From Pseudoalteromonas luteoviolacea DSM 6061 (GTDB taxonomy: Bacteria; Pseudomonadota; Gammaproteobacteria; Enterobacterales; Alteromonadaceae), in contig NZ_AUYB01000124.1 of assembly GCF_001625655.1 (NCBI RefSeq), forward strand, positions 1-56,783: 56,783 nt of DNA. The letters are read 5' to 3'. This document shows positions 17,109-25,299 of the stretch, in pieces. The first letter of the stretch is position 1. Each line of letters opens with the position of its first letter. The translations under genes were made by a program, and so were the position numbers. The notes beneath the pieces were generated by a model, which was not told the DNA's origin, searched no databases, and worked only from the letters and a program-made list of their open reading frames with translations.

Positions 17109-17795
17109 TTATGCCGCTAAAAATATATACCCTGAACCGCGCAGGGTTTTGATAAATGTATGATCGCTATACTGCGCAAGTTTTTTTCTCACGTTGCTTA
17201 CATGCATATCCACAGAGCGATCATAGGGGACCAATGGGCGACCCAATACACTTTGGCAAAGTGCTTGCTTACTCACGACTTCGCCAGCCGATTTCATTAA
17301 CTGGTAAAGTACCTCATACTCAGTCCCAGTAAGCGAGATAGATACGTCTTTAAAAGAGACGCTTCGAGCTGCCATATCAAGTACAAGGCCGTGAAATTCC
17401 ATTTTTTGTTCTTTGGTGGTTTGAGTAAGGTGCGCTATTCGGCGTGTAATCGCCTTAATCCTGGCTAACAACTCTCGGTGGTTAAAGGGTTTTGGAATGT
17501 AATCATCTGCGCCAAGCTCCAGTCCAAAAATGCGGTCGAAGTCATCCCCTTTAGCCGTAAGCATGATAACTGGCGTCATTTTTTCGATTCTGAGTGCTTT
17601 TAATACTTCAAATCCATCTTTTTTAGGCAGCATTACATCTAATAGGATCACGGCAAAGTCTTCTTCAAGCGCTGTCGCTAAGCCAGCCTCACCGTCATGT
17701 CTACTTAGGACCGAGAATTGCTCACTTTCTAAATACTCACTTAACAGTTCGCATAGAGATTGGTCATCGTCAATGATTAAAACTGAATTACTCAT
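17109..17795 (-). CDS. cpxR: Response regulator, CpxR-like (OmpR family)
   Basis: CpxR is the DNA-binding output of the envelope-stress response. The 228-residue protein has a receiver domain (acidic pocket IDDD, phospho-acceptor in LLDVMLP, TAKGDD, KPF) and an OmpR-type winged helix (LTGTEYEVLYQLMKSAGE, then RSVDMHVSNVRKKL). It forms an operon with cpxA. A perfect CpxR box 64 nt upstream of its start suggests autoregulation. Confidence 0.9.
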   Translation of the reverse strand: MSNSVLIIDDDQSLCELLSEYLESEQFSVLSRHDGEAGLATALEEDFAVILLDVMLPKKDGFEVLKALRIEKMTPVIMLTAKGDDFDRIFGLELGADDYIPKPFNHRELLARIKAITRRIAHLTQTTKEQKMEFHGLVLDMAARSVSFKDVSISLTGTEYEVLYQLMKSAGEVVSKQALCQSVLGRPLVPYDRSVDMHVSNVRKKLAQYSDHTFIKTLRGSGYIFLAA

Positions 17796-17858
17796 AAGGC
17801 CATGTCTTTGGGATTGATGATTACTATTTTACCTAACTATAGGGGGCAAGGGGTGTAA

Positions 17859-17873
17859 TTTACACTTCTTTAC
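17859..17873 (-). promoter_or_regulatory. CpxR box between cpxRA and cpxP
   Basis: On the minus strand the site reads GTAAA-GAAGT-GTAAA, a perfect match to the CpxR consensus GTAAA-N5-GTAAA. It is 64 nt before cpxR and about 257 nt before the divergent cpxP-like gene. It also overlaps the small palindrome GTGTAA-T-TTACAC. The remaining 334-bp intergenic region (17796-18129) holds no gene that I can support. Confidence 0.85.
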
Positions 17874-18129
17874 GCGCTTTAAAGCGTTGAATGGGCTTTT
17901 CAAAAAAGCTAGCTAAGCGTTTATTTCACTTTAATTATTTTTGCACATTTCTGATAAACACTATGTTCCAAGATGTTTTGTAATCACTATTGACAAAACT
18001 TTACTCAGACTTGACGTTGCTTTGCTTTGAGCTTGCTAAATTGAATCATGTCATGAGTACAGGTGTGAAGGAGCATGCAGTCCTAAGCACGACTGTTGAA
18101 CGTAAATATAATCAACCGGAGATCTTACT

Positions 18130-18615
18130 ATGAAAAAATTAGCCAGCGTTTTACTAGCAAGTTGTATTAGCGTGGGTTTGATCCCTGCAACTTCTTTTGC
18201 GGGTGAAGGAGAAAACAAAGTACACAAAGCTAAGCGCCATCATATGAAGCCCCTTGCACACATTGAAAAACGCTTATTGTCTGCAAAAGCTGTTAAACAT
18301 CTTGCTTTGACCGATACACAGCAAACTGAGTTAAAGGCCGTTTTTGAAACTTACAAATCTCGTTTAGCGGCGCTGAAAGAAACACAACCGCAGGCCAAGC
18401 CGCATAAAGCATTTAAAGAAATTATTGAAGCTGAAACCTTCGACAAAGCGCAAGCACAAATTTTACTAGAAGAGCATGCACCTAAAAAACAAGCTTTTAT
18501 ACTTACTATGCTGGAAGCAAGGCATGCTATCCACCATATTTTGACTGCGGAGCAAAGAGAGAAAATAGCGCAAAGAAAAGGCAAGTTTTTAGCCAAGATG
18601 CGTCATAAAGACTAA
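18130..18615 (+). CDS. cpxP: Periplasmic CpxP/Spy-family protein
   Basis: CpxP/Spy proteins are small helical periplasmic chaperones; CpxP also restrains CpxA. The 161-residue protein has a signal peptide (residues 1 to about 24, ending TSFA), two LTxxQ motifs (LTDTQQ, LTAEQR) and many His and Lys residues. Divergent placement from cpxRA, with a CpxR box between, is the classical arrangement. The His-rich mature N-terminus (KAKRHHMKPLAH) might bind metal. ATG follows GGAG. Confidence 0.85.
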   Translation: MKKLASVLLASCISVGLIPATSFAGEGENKVHKAKRHHMKPLAHIEKRLLSAKAVKHLALTDTQQTELKAVFETYKSRLAALKETQPQAKPHKAFKEIIEAETFDKAQAQILLEEHAPKKQAFILTMLEARHAIHHILTAEQREKIAQRKGKFLAKMRHKD

Positions 18616-18647
18616 TCAACTCGAAAACAAATGGGACATAGAGTTTA

Positions 18648-18690
18648 GTGTCGCTCAGGTAACAGTTTATTCGCCTGTACTGAGCGACAC
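18648..18690. terminator. Inverted repeat between cpxP and the PAS gene
   Basis: GTGTCGCTCAG (18648-18658) and CTGAGCGACAC (18680-18690) are perfect 11-bp arms around 21 nt. No T run follows on either strand, so it is not a classical terminator. A second copy of the arm (TACCTGAG, 18699-18706), inside the end of the PAS gene, could compete for pairing with CTCAGGTA. Confidence 0.5.
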
Positions 18691-18697
18691 CGAAGCG

Positions 18698-19771
18698 CTA
18701 CCTGAGAAATAAAAGCAGCTGGTTCCCCGCTGCAATCGTGTTGTTTTCTCCTTCAAAAATATTGTCGGTAGTTTTACTGATCACCGCCCCATCTAGCCAT
18801 TCATACACTTCTTTGTTGAATGTCAGCAGTGTATCAACGGGGAACTTGTGCCCGTCCTCTAATGTCATCAGTATATTGGCAACTTCATCAATGATAAGTG
18901 CGCCGTCGTTAAACTCGACACAAAAATAAAGATTGTTGGCAACTTCCTTAAAACCATTGGCAATGTTTTCTAAGCGCTCTTTACTTTGGCCCTGCGATTG
19001 CAAAAGCCCAAGTTCAACATCTACTTCTTGAATTGACTCTACAAGTGCAGATATATCTTCTTCATCAATTGGATTCTCTACCCAAAAGTCATTGGCACTC
19101 AACGTGCCTTTGTCAATCTTATTGCCTAGAGCACCTAGCTCATCGGGTGAAAAATCAAAAAACGCATCTTCAAATAAGTCGGCATTCTGGTCATTTCTCA
19201 ATCCGCCAGCGTAGATCTTTTCATTGCTTTTTAACGACTCGACAACATCGTTGTTTTCGGCATTTTTATCTTTTTTGGTGGTAGATAAATAGAAGTTTTT
19301 AAAGTTCTCATTAGACTTTTTAACTTGCTCGGCCAAGCGCTTAAAATTACTTAAATCTTTTTGCATCGATATATAATGAGTGACTTGGCCTTGCTCATTT
19401 TTAATTTCAGAAATATTCCACTCCACAGGGTACATACTGCCATCTTTTCTGTAATTAATTGAGGCGCCGTAAAAAAAACCTCGCTCTTTCAAAGAGGGTG
19501 TGAGCTTTTCAATAACCCGCTTGTTACTTTTTGGACCTTGGAGAATCTTGGGTGACATGCCCACCAGCTCGGCAAGCTCATAGCCGGTGTGGCGACAAAA
19601 CACAGGGTTAGCATACACAATGCGATAACCTGCTTTGTCATCGGCATCAGTAATTACAATGGCATGGTGGGAGTGAATTAAAATTTGCTGCAACAATGTC
19701 AATGGTGAGCATTCATTGAGCATCTGGCTAAAGAACAGCATTTCTTCCATGTCTTTTGCTTGATTTGGCAT
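18698..19771 (-). CDS. PAS-domain protein with unrecognised C-terminal region
   Basis: This 357-residue soluble protein has one PAS domain (residues about 24-140: AIVITDADD, YANPVFCRHTGYELAELVGMSP, ILQGPKS, RKDGSMYPVEWNISEI, YISMQKDLS). An acidic linker follows, then about 120 helical residues I cannot assign (VESIQEVDVELGLL, VANNLYFCVEFNDGALIIDEV). The sequence resembles LOV domains, but the flavin-binding GRNCRFLQ cysteine is absent. No kinase, GGDEF, EAL or methyl-accepting domain is visible, so it may signal by protein-protein contact. Confidence 0.75.
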   Translation of the reverse strand: MPNQAKDMEEMLFFSQMLNECSPLTLLQQILIHSHHAIVITDADDKAGYRIVYANPVFCRHTGYELAELVGMSPKILQGPKSNKRVIEKLTPSLKERGFFYGASINYRKDGSMYPVEWNISEIKNEQGQVTHYISMQKDLSNFKRLAEQVKKSNENFKNFYLSTTKKDKNAENNDVVESLKSNEKIYAGGLRNDQNADLFEDAFFDFSPDELGALGNKIDKGTLSANDFWVENPIDEEDISALVESIQEVDVELGLLQSQGQSKERLENIANGFKEVANNLYFCVEFNDGALIIDEVANILMTLEDGHKFPVDTLLTFNKEVYEWLDGAVISKTTDNIFEGENNTIAAGNQLLLFLR

Positions 19772-19899
19772 AAACAGAACCCTAGTTGGCTGCTGGCTAT
19801 AAAGTTTTAAGTATTGCCTTATTTAAATAAATTGCCAGAAAAGTAATCAAGTTATGAGAGAACGGATACGCCCGCCCGAATACTCGGGGGGCTTATCAA

Positions 19900-20061
19900 T
19901 TAACAGTAAGTAAGTTTTGAAAGGGTGCCACAAAACTCGGGCGCAGAGAGGCATGGACCATAAAGCACAGATATTGCACCGCCTTGTACATTGGGTGTTA
20001 GTTTGTGTTCTAGTTGTTTCTTGGTACTTAAGTTTTTTAGTTTGGTTTTATTAATTTTCAT
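19900..20061 (-). CDS. 53-residue peptide with Gly-Gly leader and Cys-containing core (RiPP/bacteriocin-like precursor)
   Basis: The ATG at 20061 lies 6 nt after AGGAG. The start overlaps the last 11 nt of the secreted hydrolase gene in another frame, so translation is probably coupled. The N-terminus is Lys/Asn/Leu-rich (MKINKTKLKNLSTKKQ), reaches LTPNVQGG at residues 21-28, and is followed by a 25-residue core with Cys at 37, 44 and 53 and several Ser and Thr residues. This layout fits double-glycine leader peptides of ribosomally made, exported or modified peptides. No modification enzyme or peptidase-transporter gene is adjacent, so the class is unknown. The call is from pattern, not a database match. 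Confidence 0.65.
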   Translation of the reverse strand: MKINKTKLKNLSTKKQLEHKLTPNVQGGAISVLYGPCLSAPEFCGTLSKLTYC

Positions 20062-21325
20062 GGTTTTCTCCTATTTTGGATTGTAATTGTATTGGTTCAA
20101 AACTTGCCAAAGTACTGACGTAGTCGGCGCGAGTGCTGTTACCCTTAATATATAAATCGATGAACTCGAGGCTAGCAGTGTTAACAATCTCAGTGACTAA
20201 ATAAGGGTCAATGGTGCCCAGGAGGCCTTGACCCCTATCATTTGGTAAAATATAGGGGAGATCCGAAAAGTCCCAATGTAATGCGCCATCAATGGACATC
20301 ATGTATGTATCTGCTTTTTGTTGATTAAATACAATCGGAAAATCTGCACTCAATGGAGTGTCAGAGTGCATCATCAAATAAGGTTTGGATTGGGGAACAG
20401 TCGGCGCTAAATTGTAATGTATACCGTCTAAATTCACAGCCGCTTTGCATTGATATACTTGTTCACAAAAGGCTGCAACCGTAGGTCCGCCAAAAGAAAG
20501 TCCCACAGCAGCTAGTTTAGTTAAATCAAATTGCCCTTTAAATGAGCTAAGGTGGTCGCCAAGGTAGTTGATACCCCAATAGTGACCATATTGAAGGCGA
20601 GTTAATTGATCTAGTGCGAAGTGCATGTCTTGGACCCAAAGTTTTAAAGCTAGACGATCGCCTTCGGTCCACTTCATCAATTGATATACCCTTGCAATTT
20701 CAGAGTCATTTAATGGACGACCGGCAAGCTGAAGTAGTTCGGCAACAAGTTCATCAAAGTTCACATCAGCTTGATCACTGATATAGAAGTCATTGGCTCG
20801 TGCATCGCTATCGTATGTTGCACTCTTTCCTAAGCTTTGAGTAACAAAACCTGCATGGTGTGGGTGTCCAACGCTTGCAACAATATAGCCTCGCTTAGCC
20901 AGCTCAATCATCAATATCTCTTTGTCTTCAATGGTTGATTGATAACCATGAGAATACAAAACGACTGGGAAAGGGGTATCGGTCTGCGCCATTGGTACAT
21001 TTTTGAATGTTTTAAATGGGAGTGTTTTTAAATAAGCGTGAAACTGAAGATCCTCTGAAGAAGGCGTGGTTGTGGAGTAAGGAAATTCTTCGGTATGGAA
21101 ATGTAAGTAACTGGTGCTTTGATCGCTCTCGATGGCTGCGGGATACCAAATTTTAATCAAAATATCTCGGTAGTCATCGTACTGAGGGGTTAACTTTTCA
21201 GTGCGGCTATAATCCGTCGCCGCAATATAAGTGACACCTACGGGATATTCTTGTGATTGAGCGTAGCCGCTGTGTACAAAAAATAAGAGCGCAAGAAAGC
21301 AGCCCACTAACGGATAGTGTTTCAT
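20051..21325 (-). CDS. Secreted alpha/beta hydrolase, PAF-acetylhydrolase-like
   Basis: This 424-residue exported protein has a signal peptide (residues 1 to about 22, ending GYAQ), an oxyanion region VVLYSHGYQS, the nucleophile elbow GLSFGG, an Asp candidate in NLDGIHY, and a late His (DGALHWDFSD). This layout fits the platelet-activating-factor acetylhydrolase/esterase family (Ser-Asp-His). The substrate is unknown. The gene overlaps the 53-residue leader peptide downstream, an unusual pairing. It might act in peptide maturation, in self-protection, or be unrelated. Its promoter probably lies in 21326-21543. Confidence 0.8.
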   Translation of the reverse strand: MKHYPLVGCFLALLFFVHSGYAQSQEYPVGVTYIAATDYSRTEKLTPQYDDYRDILIKIWYPAAIESDQSTSYLHFHTEEFPYSTTTPSSEDLQFHAYLKTLPFKTFKNVPMAQTDTPFPVVLYSHGYQSTIEDKEILMIELAKRGYIVASVGHPHHAGFVTQSLGKSATYDSDARANDFYISDQADVNFDELVAELLQLAGRPLNDSEIARVYQLMKWTEGDRLALKLWVQDMHFALDQLTRLQYGHYWGINYLGDHLSSFKGQFDLTKLAAVGLSFGGPTVAAFCEQVYQCKAAVNLDGIHYNLAPTVPQSKPYLMMHSDTPLSADFPIVFNQQKADTYMMSIDGALHWDFSDLPYILPNDRGQGLLGTIDPYLVTEIVNTASLEFIDLYIKGNSTRADYVSTLASFEPIQLQSKIGENHEN

Positions 21326-21502
21326 GTCAGTTTCCTTTGTTGTTGTATCCGCTTTTATCTTTGTAAAATTTAAAAATTAATTGCAAGCTTGTTTATTGGG
21401 TGAAATTTAATCTATTAGTAAGGTACTGTTTTAAGTATGTTTATTGAACATGAAAGTTTATCAATATGGGAACGTCGGAAGTTAAATCGTCACTTTTTCC
21501 GA

Positions 21503-21527
21503 ACGCATTGCAACATAATCAATGCGT
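21503..21527. promoter_or_regulatory. 25-bp palindrome upstream of the hydrolase-peptide pair
   Basis: ACGCATTG, 9 nt and CAATGCGT form perfect 8-bp arms in the 218-bp space between the membrane-protein gene and the hydrolase. No T run follows on either strand, which argues against a terminator. Size and symmetry fit a dimeric repressor site, possibly for the HTH protein at 22398-22631. This is inference. Confidence 0.35.
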
Positions 21528-21543
21528 ACAAAGTGATACGCGC

Positions 21544-22224
21544 CTATGGGTGATGCTGAGGAGCTGCGTCATTGAAAGGAAGTTTAACTTTCGATTTTTT
21601 TCGGACTGATGGCTTAACAATTGAAAGAATAGCTATCATTTCCAAGCCAAGAATAAAGGACTTGATCAGTACATAGTTATAGTAAATACCGGTCCAGCCT
21701 TGGAATAAAGTTGAAAGGGGTCCAGTGACTCCTAGGTACCTCAAATTTCTTAGGAAGTTTTCTACTAGAGCAAGACTATCAGCTAGAATAAATAAACCGA
21801 ATATACTGAGTAGTGTGATATCAGCATTGGTCATACAAATAGTTTGCTTTACATCATCTTGATGTCTTTTGATCCACCTAGATATGGCTGGCCTTAGCCC
21901 TATCGCGAAGAATAATGTTAAATCGAGAAAAAAGTGAATTGCAAATGCACGGGTGTTGTGCCAAACCGCAGGGGCGTCGGATGCAACTGGAAAAAAATTG
22001 AAATGAAAAATAACAATGGAAACAATGTGCTGAGCAGCTAGTAATGCGCAAATATGCGCAATGTTGATATTGTCTCGATACCAAGCACCAATAAAAGCGA
22101 TAACACTGACGTAGAGTATTTCGGCTTTAACCGCATCCAGCACATTAGTGGTAAGGTACATAATTAGAGTAGCTGTGAGCAGGATTGCGATTACTTTCAT
22201 TTCTAAGACTTGTAAAGTAAGCAA
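21544..22224 (-). CDS. Multi-pass membrane protein, unknown function
   Basis: This 226-residue protein has about six hydrophobic helices (VIAILLTATLIMYL, EILYVSVIAFIGAWY, ICALLAAQHIVSIVIF, AIHFFLDLTLFFAIGL, ITLLSIFGLFILADSLAL, YYNYVLIKSFILGLEMIAIL) and a basic tail. The TTG at 22224 abuts the stop of a 51-codon ORF; the ATG at 22200 gives a shorter 218-residue protein, and neither has a strong ribosome site. I do not recognise the family. It sits between an HTH regulator and the hydrolase-peptide pair. Confidence 0.6.
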   Translation of the reverse strand: MLTLQVLEMKVIAILLTATLIMYLTTNVLDAVKAEILYVSVIAFIGAWYRDNINIAHICALLAAQHIVSIVIFHFNFFPVASDAPAVWHNTRAFAIHFFLDLTLFFAIGLRPAISRWIKRHQDDVKQTICMTNADITLLSIFGLFILADSLALVENFLRNLRYLGVTGPLSTLFQGWTGIYYNYVLIKSFILGLEMIAILSIVKPSVRKKSKVKLPFNDAAPQHHP

Positions 22225-22380
22225 CTAAAACAGGGCTACTTGCATTGCTTGTGAGATTTTATTGGTGTAACTAGGCCTACTTAAATACATGGCATTTAAG
22301 GCGGCAATCTGCCCACTTTCGCAGGGTAAATTCGCGCTTCCATGGGCCTGTTTCGAATACTGTATGTTAAAATCTTCCAC
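22225..22380 (-). CDS. Possible 51-residue ORF between HTH regulator and membrane protein
   Basis: A GTG at 22380, 9 nt after AGGA, opens 51 codons (beginning VEDFNIQYSKQAHG and ending MQVALF). Its TAG stop is directly followed by the TTG of the membrane-protein gene, so it could couple that gene's translation. There is no signal peptide or Gly-Gly motif. It may be chance open frame. Only the tight spacing and ribosome-site candidate support it. Confidence 0.3.
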   Translation of the reverse strand: MEDFNIQYSKQAHGSANLPCESGQIAALNAMYLSRPSYTNKISQAMQVALF

Positions 22381-22397
22381 CGCAAGCAATCCTGATT

Positions 22398-22631
22398 TTA
22401 GGAGCTTTGTTGACCTCGGATTTTCGCAATTAGGTCTGTTAAATCAATAGAGCAGTAGGCACAAATAGCAAAAAATTGGTTTAGTTTTGGCTGCCCAACA
22501 TCGCGTTCCCAGTTTTCGTACGTTTTACGACATACACCCAAATGCTTCGCCATGATTGCCGTTGTCACACCTTTCTTTTTACGCAGTGCTCTAAGGTCAT
22601 CCCCTGTTATATATCTTGCAAAAAAATCCAC
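22398..22631 (-). CDS. Small XRE/Cro-type HTH regulator
   Basis: This 77-residue DNA-binding protein has a helix-turn-helix of the XRE class (DLRALRKKKGVTTAIMAKHL, then CRKTYENWERDVGQPKLNQF) and almost nothing else. It is the first gene of the minus-strand island 22631-19900. It has three Cys residues (positions about 48, 72 and 75 bp into the domain are not resolvable as a metal site). Targets are unknown. Palindromes at 22717-22738 and 21503-21527 are candidate operators. Confidence 0.75.
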   Translation of the reverse strand: MDFFARYITGDDLRALRKKKGVTTAIMAKHLGVCRKTYENWERDVGQPKLNQFFAICAYCSIDLTDLIAKIRGQQSS

Positions 22632-23320
22632 TATATTCCCCTTACCTTAATACCGAATCCGTTACCAACTTACAACAATTAAAAGACGAAACTTTATATC
22701 GAAGCCATAGATAAAAGGTCACACAGCACTATGTGATCAATGAAACCTCAAAACAGGCCTAGCTGTTTATAATAAATATTCGCTTCAACGATGAATAACT
22801 ACAATCTAAAAAACGCACTGAATTGAAAGTTAATTCGTATATAGATTGTAATTTTCAAAGATTTTTATCACATAAAATTAATACTGTCTATTGTTCATTC
22901 AACTATATGAAATGTTTCATAGCTCTGTCGCTATAGTAAGGAAATATCATTTTAAGAGGGAGAAGTGTAATAAATTACGCAATGAATTTAGTTCAGTCTA
23001 TTTGAAAAAATGCGCTTGATGTTTATTGTGAAGTTAATTTTATTTTTTATATCCTTATGATTTTATACATTTTTTTATAATTATATTTATTGCTATTATT
23101 TTGGTGTTATCTAATGCAAAAATGAAAACGGTCAATAACCATCTGGTTGTACCAGTTGTATGGGTATTTCCATGAAATTGGAGATAGTCAAAGTTTATTG
23201 TTGCGTTTATTGCATTTTTGGATGGTGGGGTAGCTTAGTGCATTTGCATATTTAAATTATGCATTTAGAGAAATAAACCAGTAGGAGCTGCCTGTTAAAA
23301 GGCAGCTATATATCTTTAGA
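22632..23320. other. 689-bp AT-rich intergenic region with candidate operator
   Basis: No gene is supportable here. GGTCACA (22717-22723), 8 nt and TGTGATC (22732-22738) form an inverted repeat with one mismatch, 86 nt before the HTH gene. It is not a CRP site, because the arms are in the opposite order. AGCTGCC / GGCAGCT (near 23287-23308) can form a hairpin just past the dxs stop, without a T run. Short plus-strand frames here lack ribosome sites. Confidence 0.5.
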
Positions 23321-25186
23321 CTAGTTTTCAAGCCATTTTTGAGCCGAAGATAGTATACCTTCACTATCTAGTCCCATTTCACTGTGCATCTCTGTTTGAG
23401 TGCCGTGCTTGATAAACTCATCAGGAATACCTAAGTGCATCACAGGGTGGGTAATTTTATTTGCAGCAAAGAATTCACTAACAGCACTACCTGCACCGCC
23501 TGCAATTGCGTTGTCTTCCAACGTTATAAAATGGCTGTGTGTCCCTGCGAGTGTTTCGAGCAACGAAGTATCTAAAGGCTTAACAAAGCGCATATCAACA
23601 AGTGTCGCATCTAACTGCTCGGCTGCGTGATGAGCATTTTCCAATAATGTACCAAAGTTCAATATCGCGAGTTTTTGCCCATCACGAACCGTATTCGCTT
23701 TGCCGACTTCCAGCTTTGTCATGGTTGACTCTATCTCCGCGCTGCCAGCAGAACCTCTAGGGTATCGAACAGCGGCCGGTTTATCTAATACATGACCGGT
23801 GTACAGCATTTGCCTGCACTCATTTAAATCACTTGGTGTCATGATAACTAGATTTGGAACACAACGCATAAAGCTCAGGTCATAAGCGCCTTGGTGAGTT
23901 TCACCGTCAGCACCGACAATACCGGCGCGGTCAATCGCAAACAGCACTGGTAAGTTTTGTAGTGCTACATCATGAATTAACTGATCGTATGCGCGTTGTA
24001 AAAAGCTTGAATAAATGGCAACTACCGGGTTTAGACCTTCACAAGCGAAGCCTGCACCAAGTGTCACAGCATGTTGCTCTGCAATTGCAACATCAAAGTA
24101 TTGAGACGGGTATTCTTTTGAAAACCTCACCATCCCAGAACCTTCGCGCATAGCTGGTGTAATAGCCATTAAACGTTTGTCCTGTTCAGCCATGTCACAT
24201 AACCAGTCACCAAATACTTTAGAGAAAGTTGGTGCGCTAGGCTTTGATTTTGGCAAGCTATGGACGCTTGGGTCGAACTTGGGCACTCCGTGGTAACCGA
24301 TTGGGTCGGCTTCAGCAGGCTGATAACCTTTACCCTTTTGGGTTTTAACATGAAGTAATTGAGGTCCTTTGAGGTTGCGCATATTACGAAGTGTGTCAAC
24401 TAACATATTGACATCATGACCATCGATTGGACCAATGTAGTTAAAACCTAACTCTTCAAAAAAGGTGCCAGGGATCACCATTCCCTTCAAGTGCTCTTCC
24501 ATTTTACTAGCCAGTTCTTTAACTGGTGGCACACCTGAAAGTAGCTTTTTACCACCTTCGCGAATATTGGTGTAAAAACTGCCAGATAAAATGCGAGCGA
24601 AGTGATTATTCAATGCACCCACATTTTCGGAAATAGACATCTCATTATCGTTAAGGATCACCAGCATGTCTGACTTGACATCACCCGCGTGGTTCATCGC
24701 TTCGAAGGCCATACCTGCGGTCATTGCACCGTCGCCAATGACGGCTACCGTTTTACGGTTTTTACCCTCTTTTTCAGCTGCAATTGCCATAGCCAATGCC
24801 GCAGAGATAGAAGTACTAGAGTGCCCAACACTAAAGGTGTCAAATTCGCTTTCGTCACGATAAGGAAACGGATGAAGTCCATCTTTTTGACGGATGGTGT
24901 GCATTTGACTCTTACGGCCCGTAAGAATTTTATGCGGATAAGCTTGGTGGCCCACATCCCACACTAACCTGTCAATAGGTGTGTTATATACATAATGAAG
25001 TGCGACGGTTAATTCTACTGTGCCCAACCCTGAGGCTAAATGGCCACTGCTTTGAGACACAGAATCTAATAAATAACCTCTCAGCTCCGCGCTAAAGTCA
25101 TTTAACTTTTGCTGTGGCAATTGGCGCAATTGTTGAGGCTGGTCAACCAATGCCAATAAGGGATACTTGCTACTATCAAGAGTCAT
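23321..25186 (-). CDS. dxs: 1-deoxy-D-xylulose-5-phosphate synthase
   Basis: Dxs joins pyruvate and glyceraldehyde 3-phosphate in the first step of the MEP isoprenoid pathway, using thiamine diphosphate. The 621-residue protein begins MTLDSSKYPLLALVD and shows SSGHLASGLGTVELTVALHY, GHQAYPHKILTGR, the TPP motif GDGAMTAGMAFEAMNHAG, and the transketolase segment IAEQHAVTLGAGFA. The ATG at 25186 matches the family start; a TTG 18 codons upstream is rejected. It follows ispA at 113 nt, as expected for the isoprenoid cluster. Confidence 0.97.
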   Translation of the reverse strand: MTLDSSKYPLLALVDQPQQLRQLPQQKLNDFSAELRGYLLDSVSQSSGHLASGLGTVELTVALHYVYNTPIDRLVWDVGHQAYPHKILTGRKSQMHTIRQKDGLHPFPYRDESEFDTFSVGHSSTSISAALAMAIAAEKEGKNRKTVAVIGDGAMTAGMAFEAMNHAGDVKSDMLVILNDNEMSISENVGALNNHFARILSGSFYTNIREGGKKLLSGVPPVKELASKMEEHLKGMVIPGTFFEELGFNYIGPIDGHDVNMLVDTLRNMRNLKGPQLLHVKTQKGKGYQPAEADPIGYHGVPKFDPSVHSLPKSKPSAPTFSKVFGDWLCDMAEQDKRLMAITPAMREGSGMVRFSKEYPSQYFDVAIAEQHAVTLGAGFACEGLNPVVAIYSSFLQRAYDQLIHDVALQNLPVLFAIDRAGIVGADGETHQGAYDLSFMRCVPNLVIMTPSDLNECRQMLYTGHVLDKPAAVRYPRGSAGSAEIESTMTKLEVGKANTVRDGQKLAILNFGTLLENAHHAAEQLDATLVDMRFVKPLDTSLLETLAGTHSHFITLEDNAIAGGAGSAVSEFFAANKITHPVMHLGIPDEFIKHGTQTEMHSEMGLDSEGILSSAQKWLEN

Positions 25187-25299
25187 ATTATTTGTAATAT
25201 CCTTAGCAAACCTTGCTGAATTATATACAAAGCTTGCCAATAGTTTTATAAATTTAAAGGGAACTTGTCATTAAATAGTCATTTAGAACAGGGCCAAGA

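Noticed and set aside
18698..19771. LOV photoreceptor
   Set aside because: The PAS sequence resembles LOV around ILQGPKS, but the GRNCRFLQ cysteine needed for flavin bonding is absent.
21420..21550. 38-codon plus-strand ORF starting near 21437
   Set aside because: No good ribosome site, and it crosses a palindrome and the end of the convergent membrane-protein gene.
22717..22738. CRP site before the HTH gene
   Set aside because: The arms read TCACA then TGTGA, the reverse order of a CRP site, and the spacing is 8, not 6.
23168..23260. 27-codon plus-strand ORF in the dxs-HTH gap
   Set aside because: No ribosome site and no neighbour to support it.
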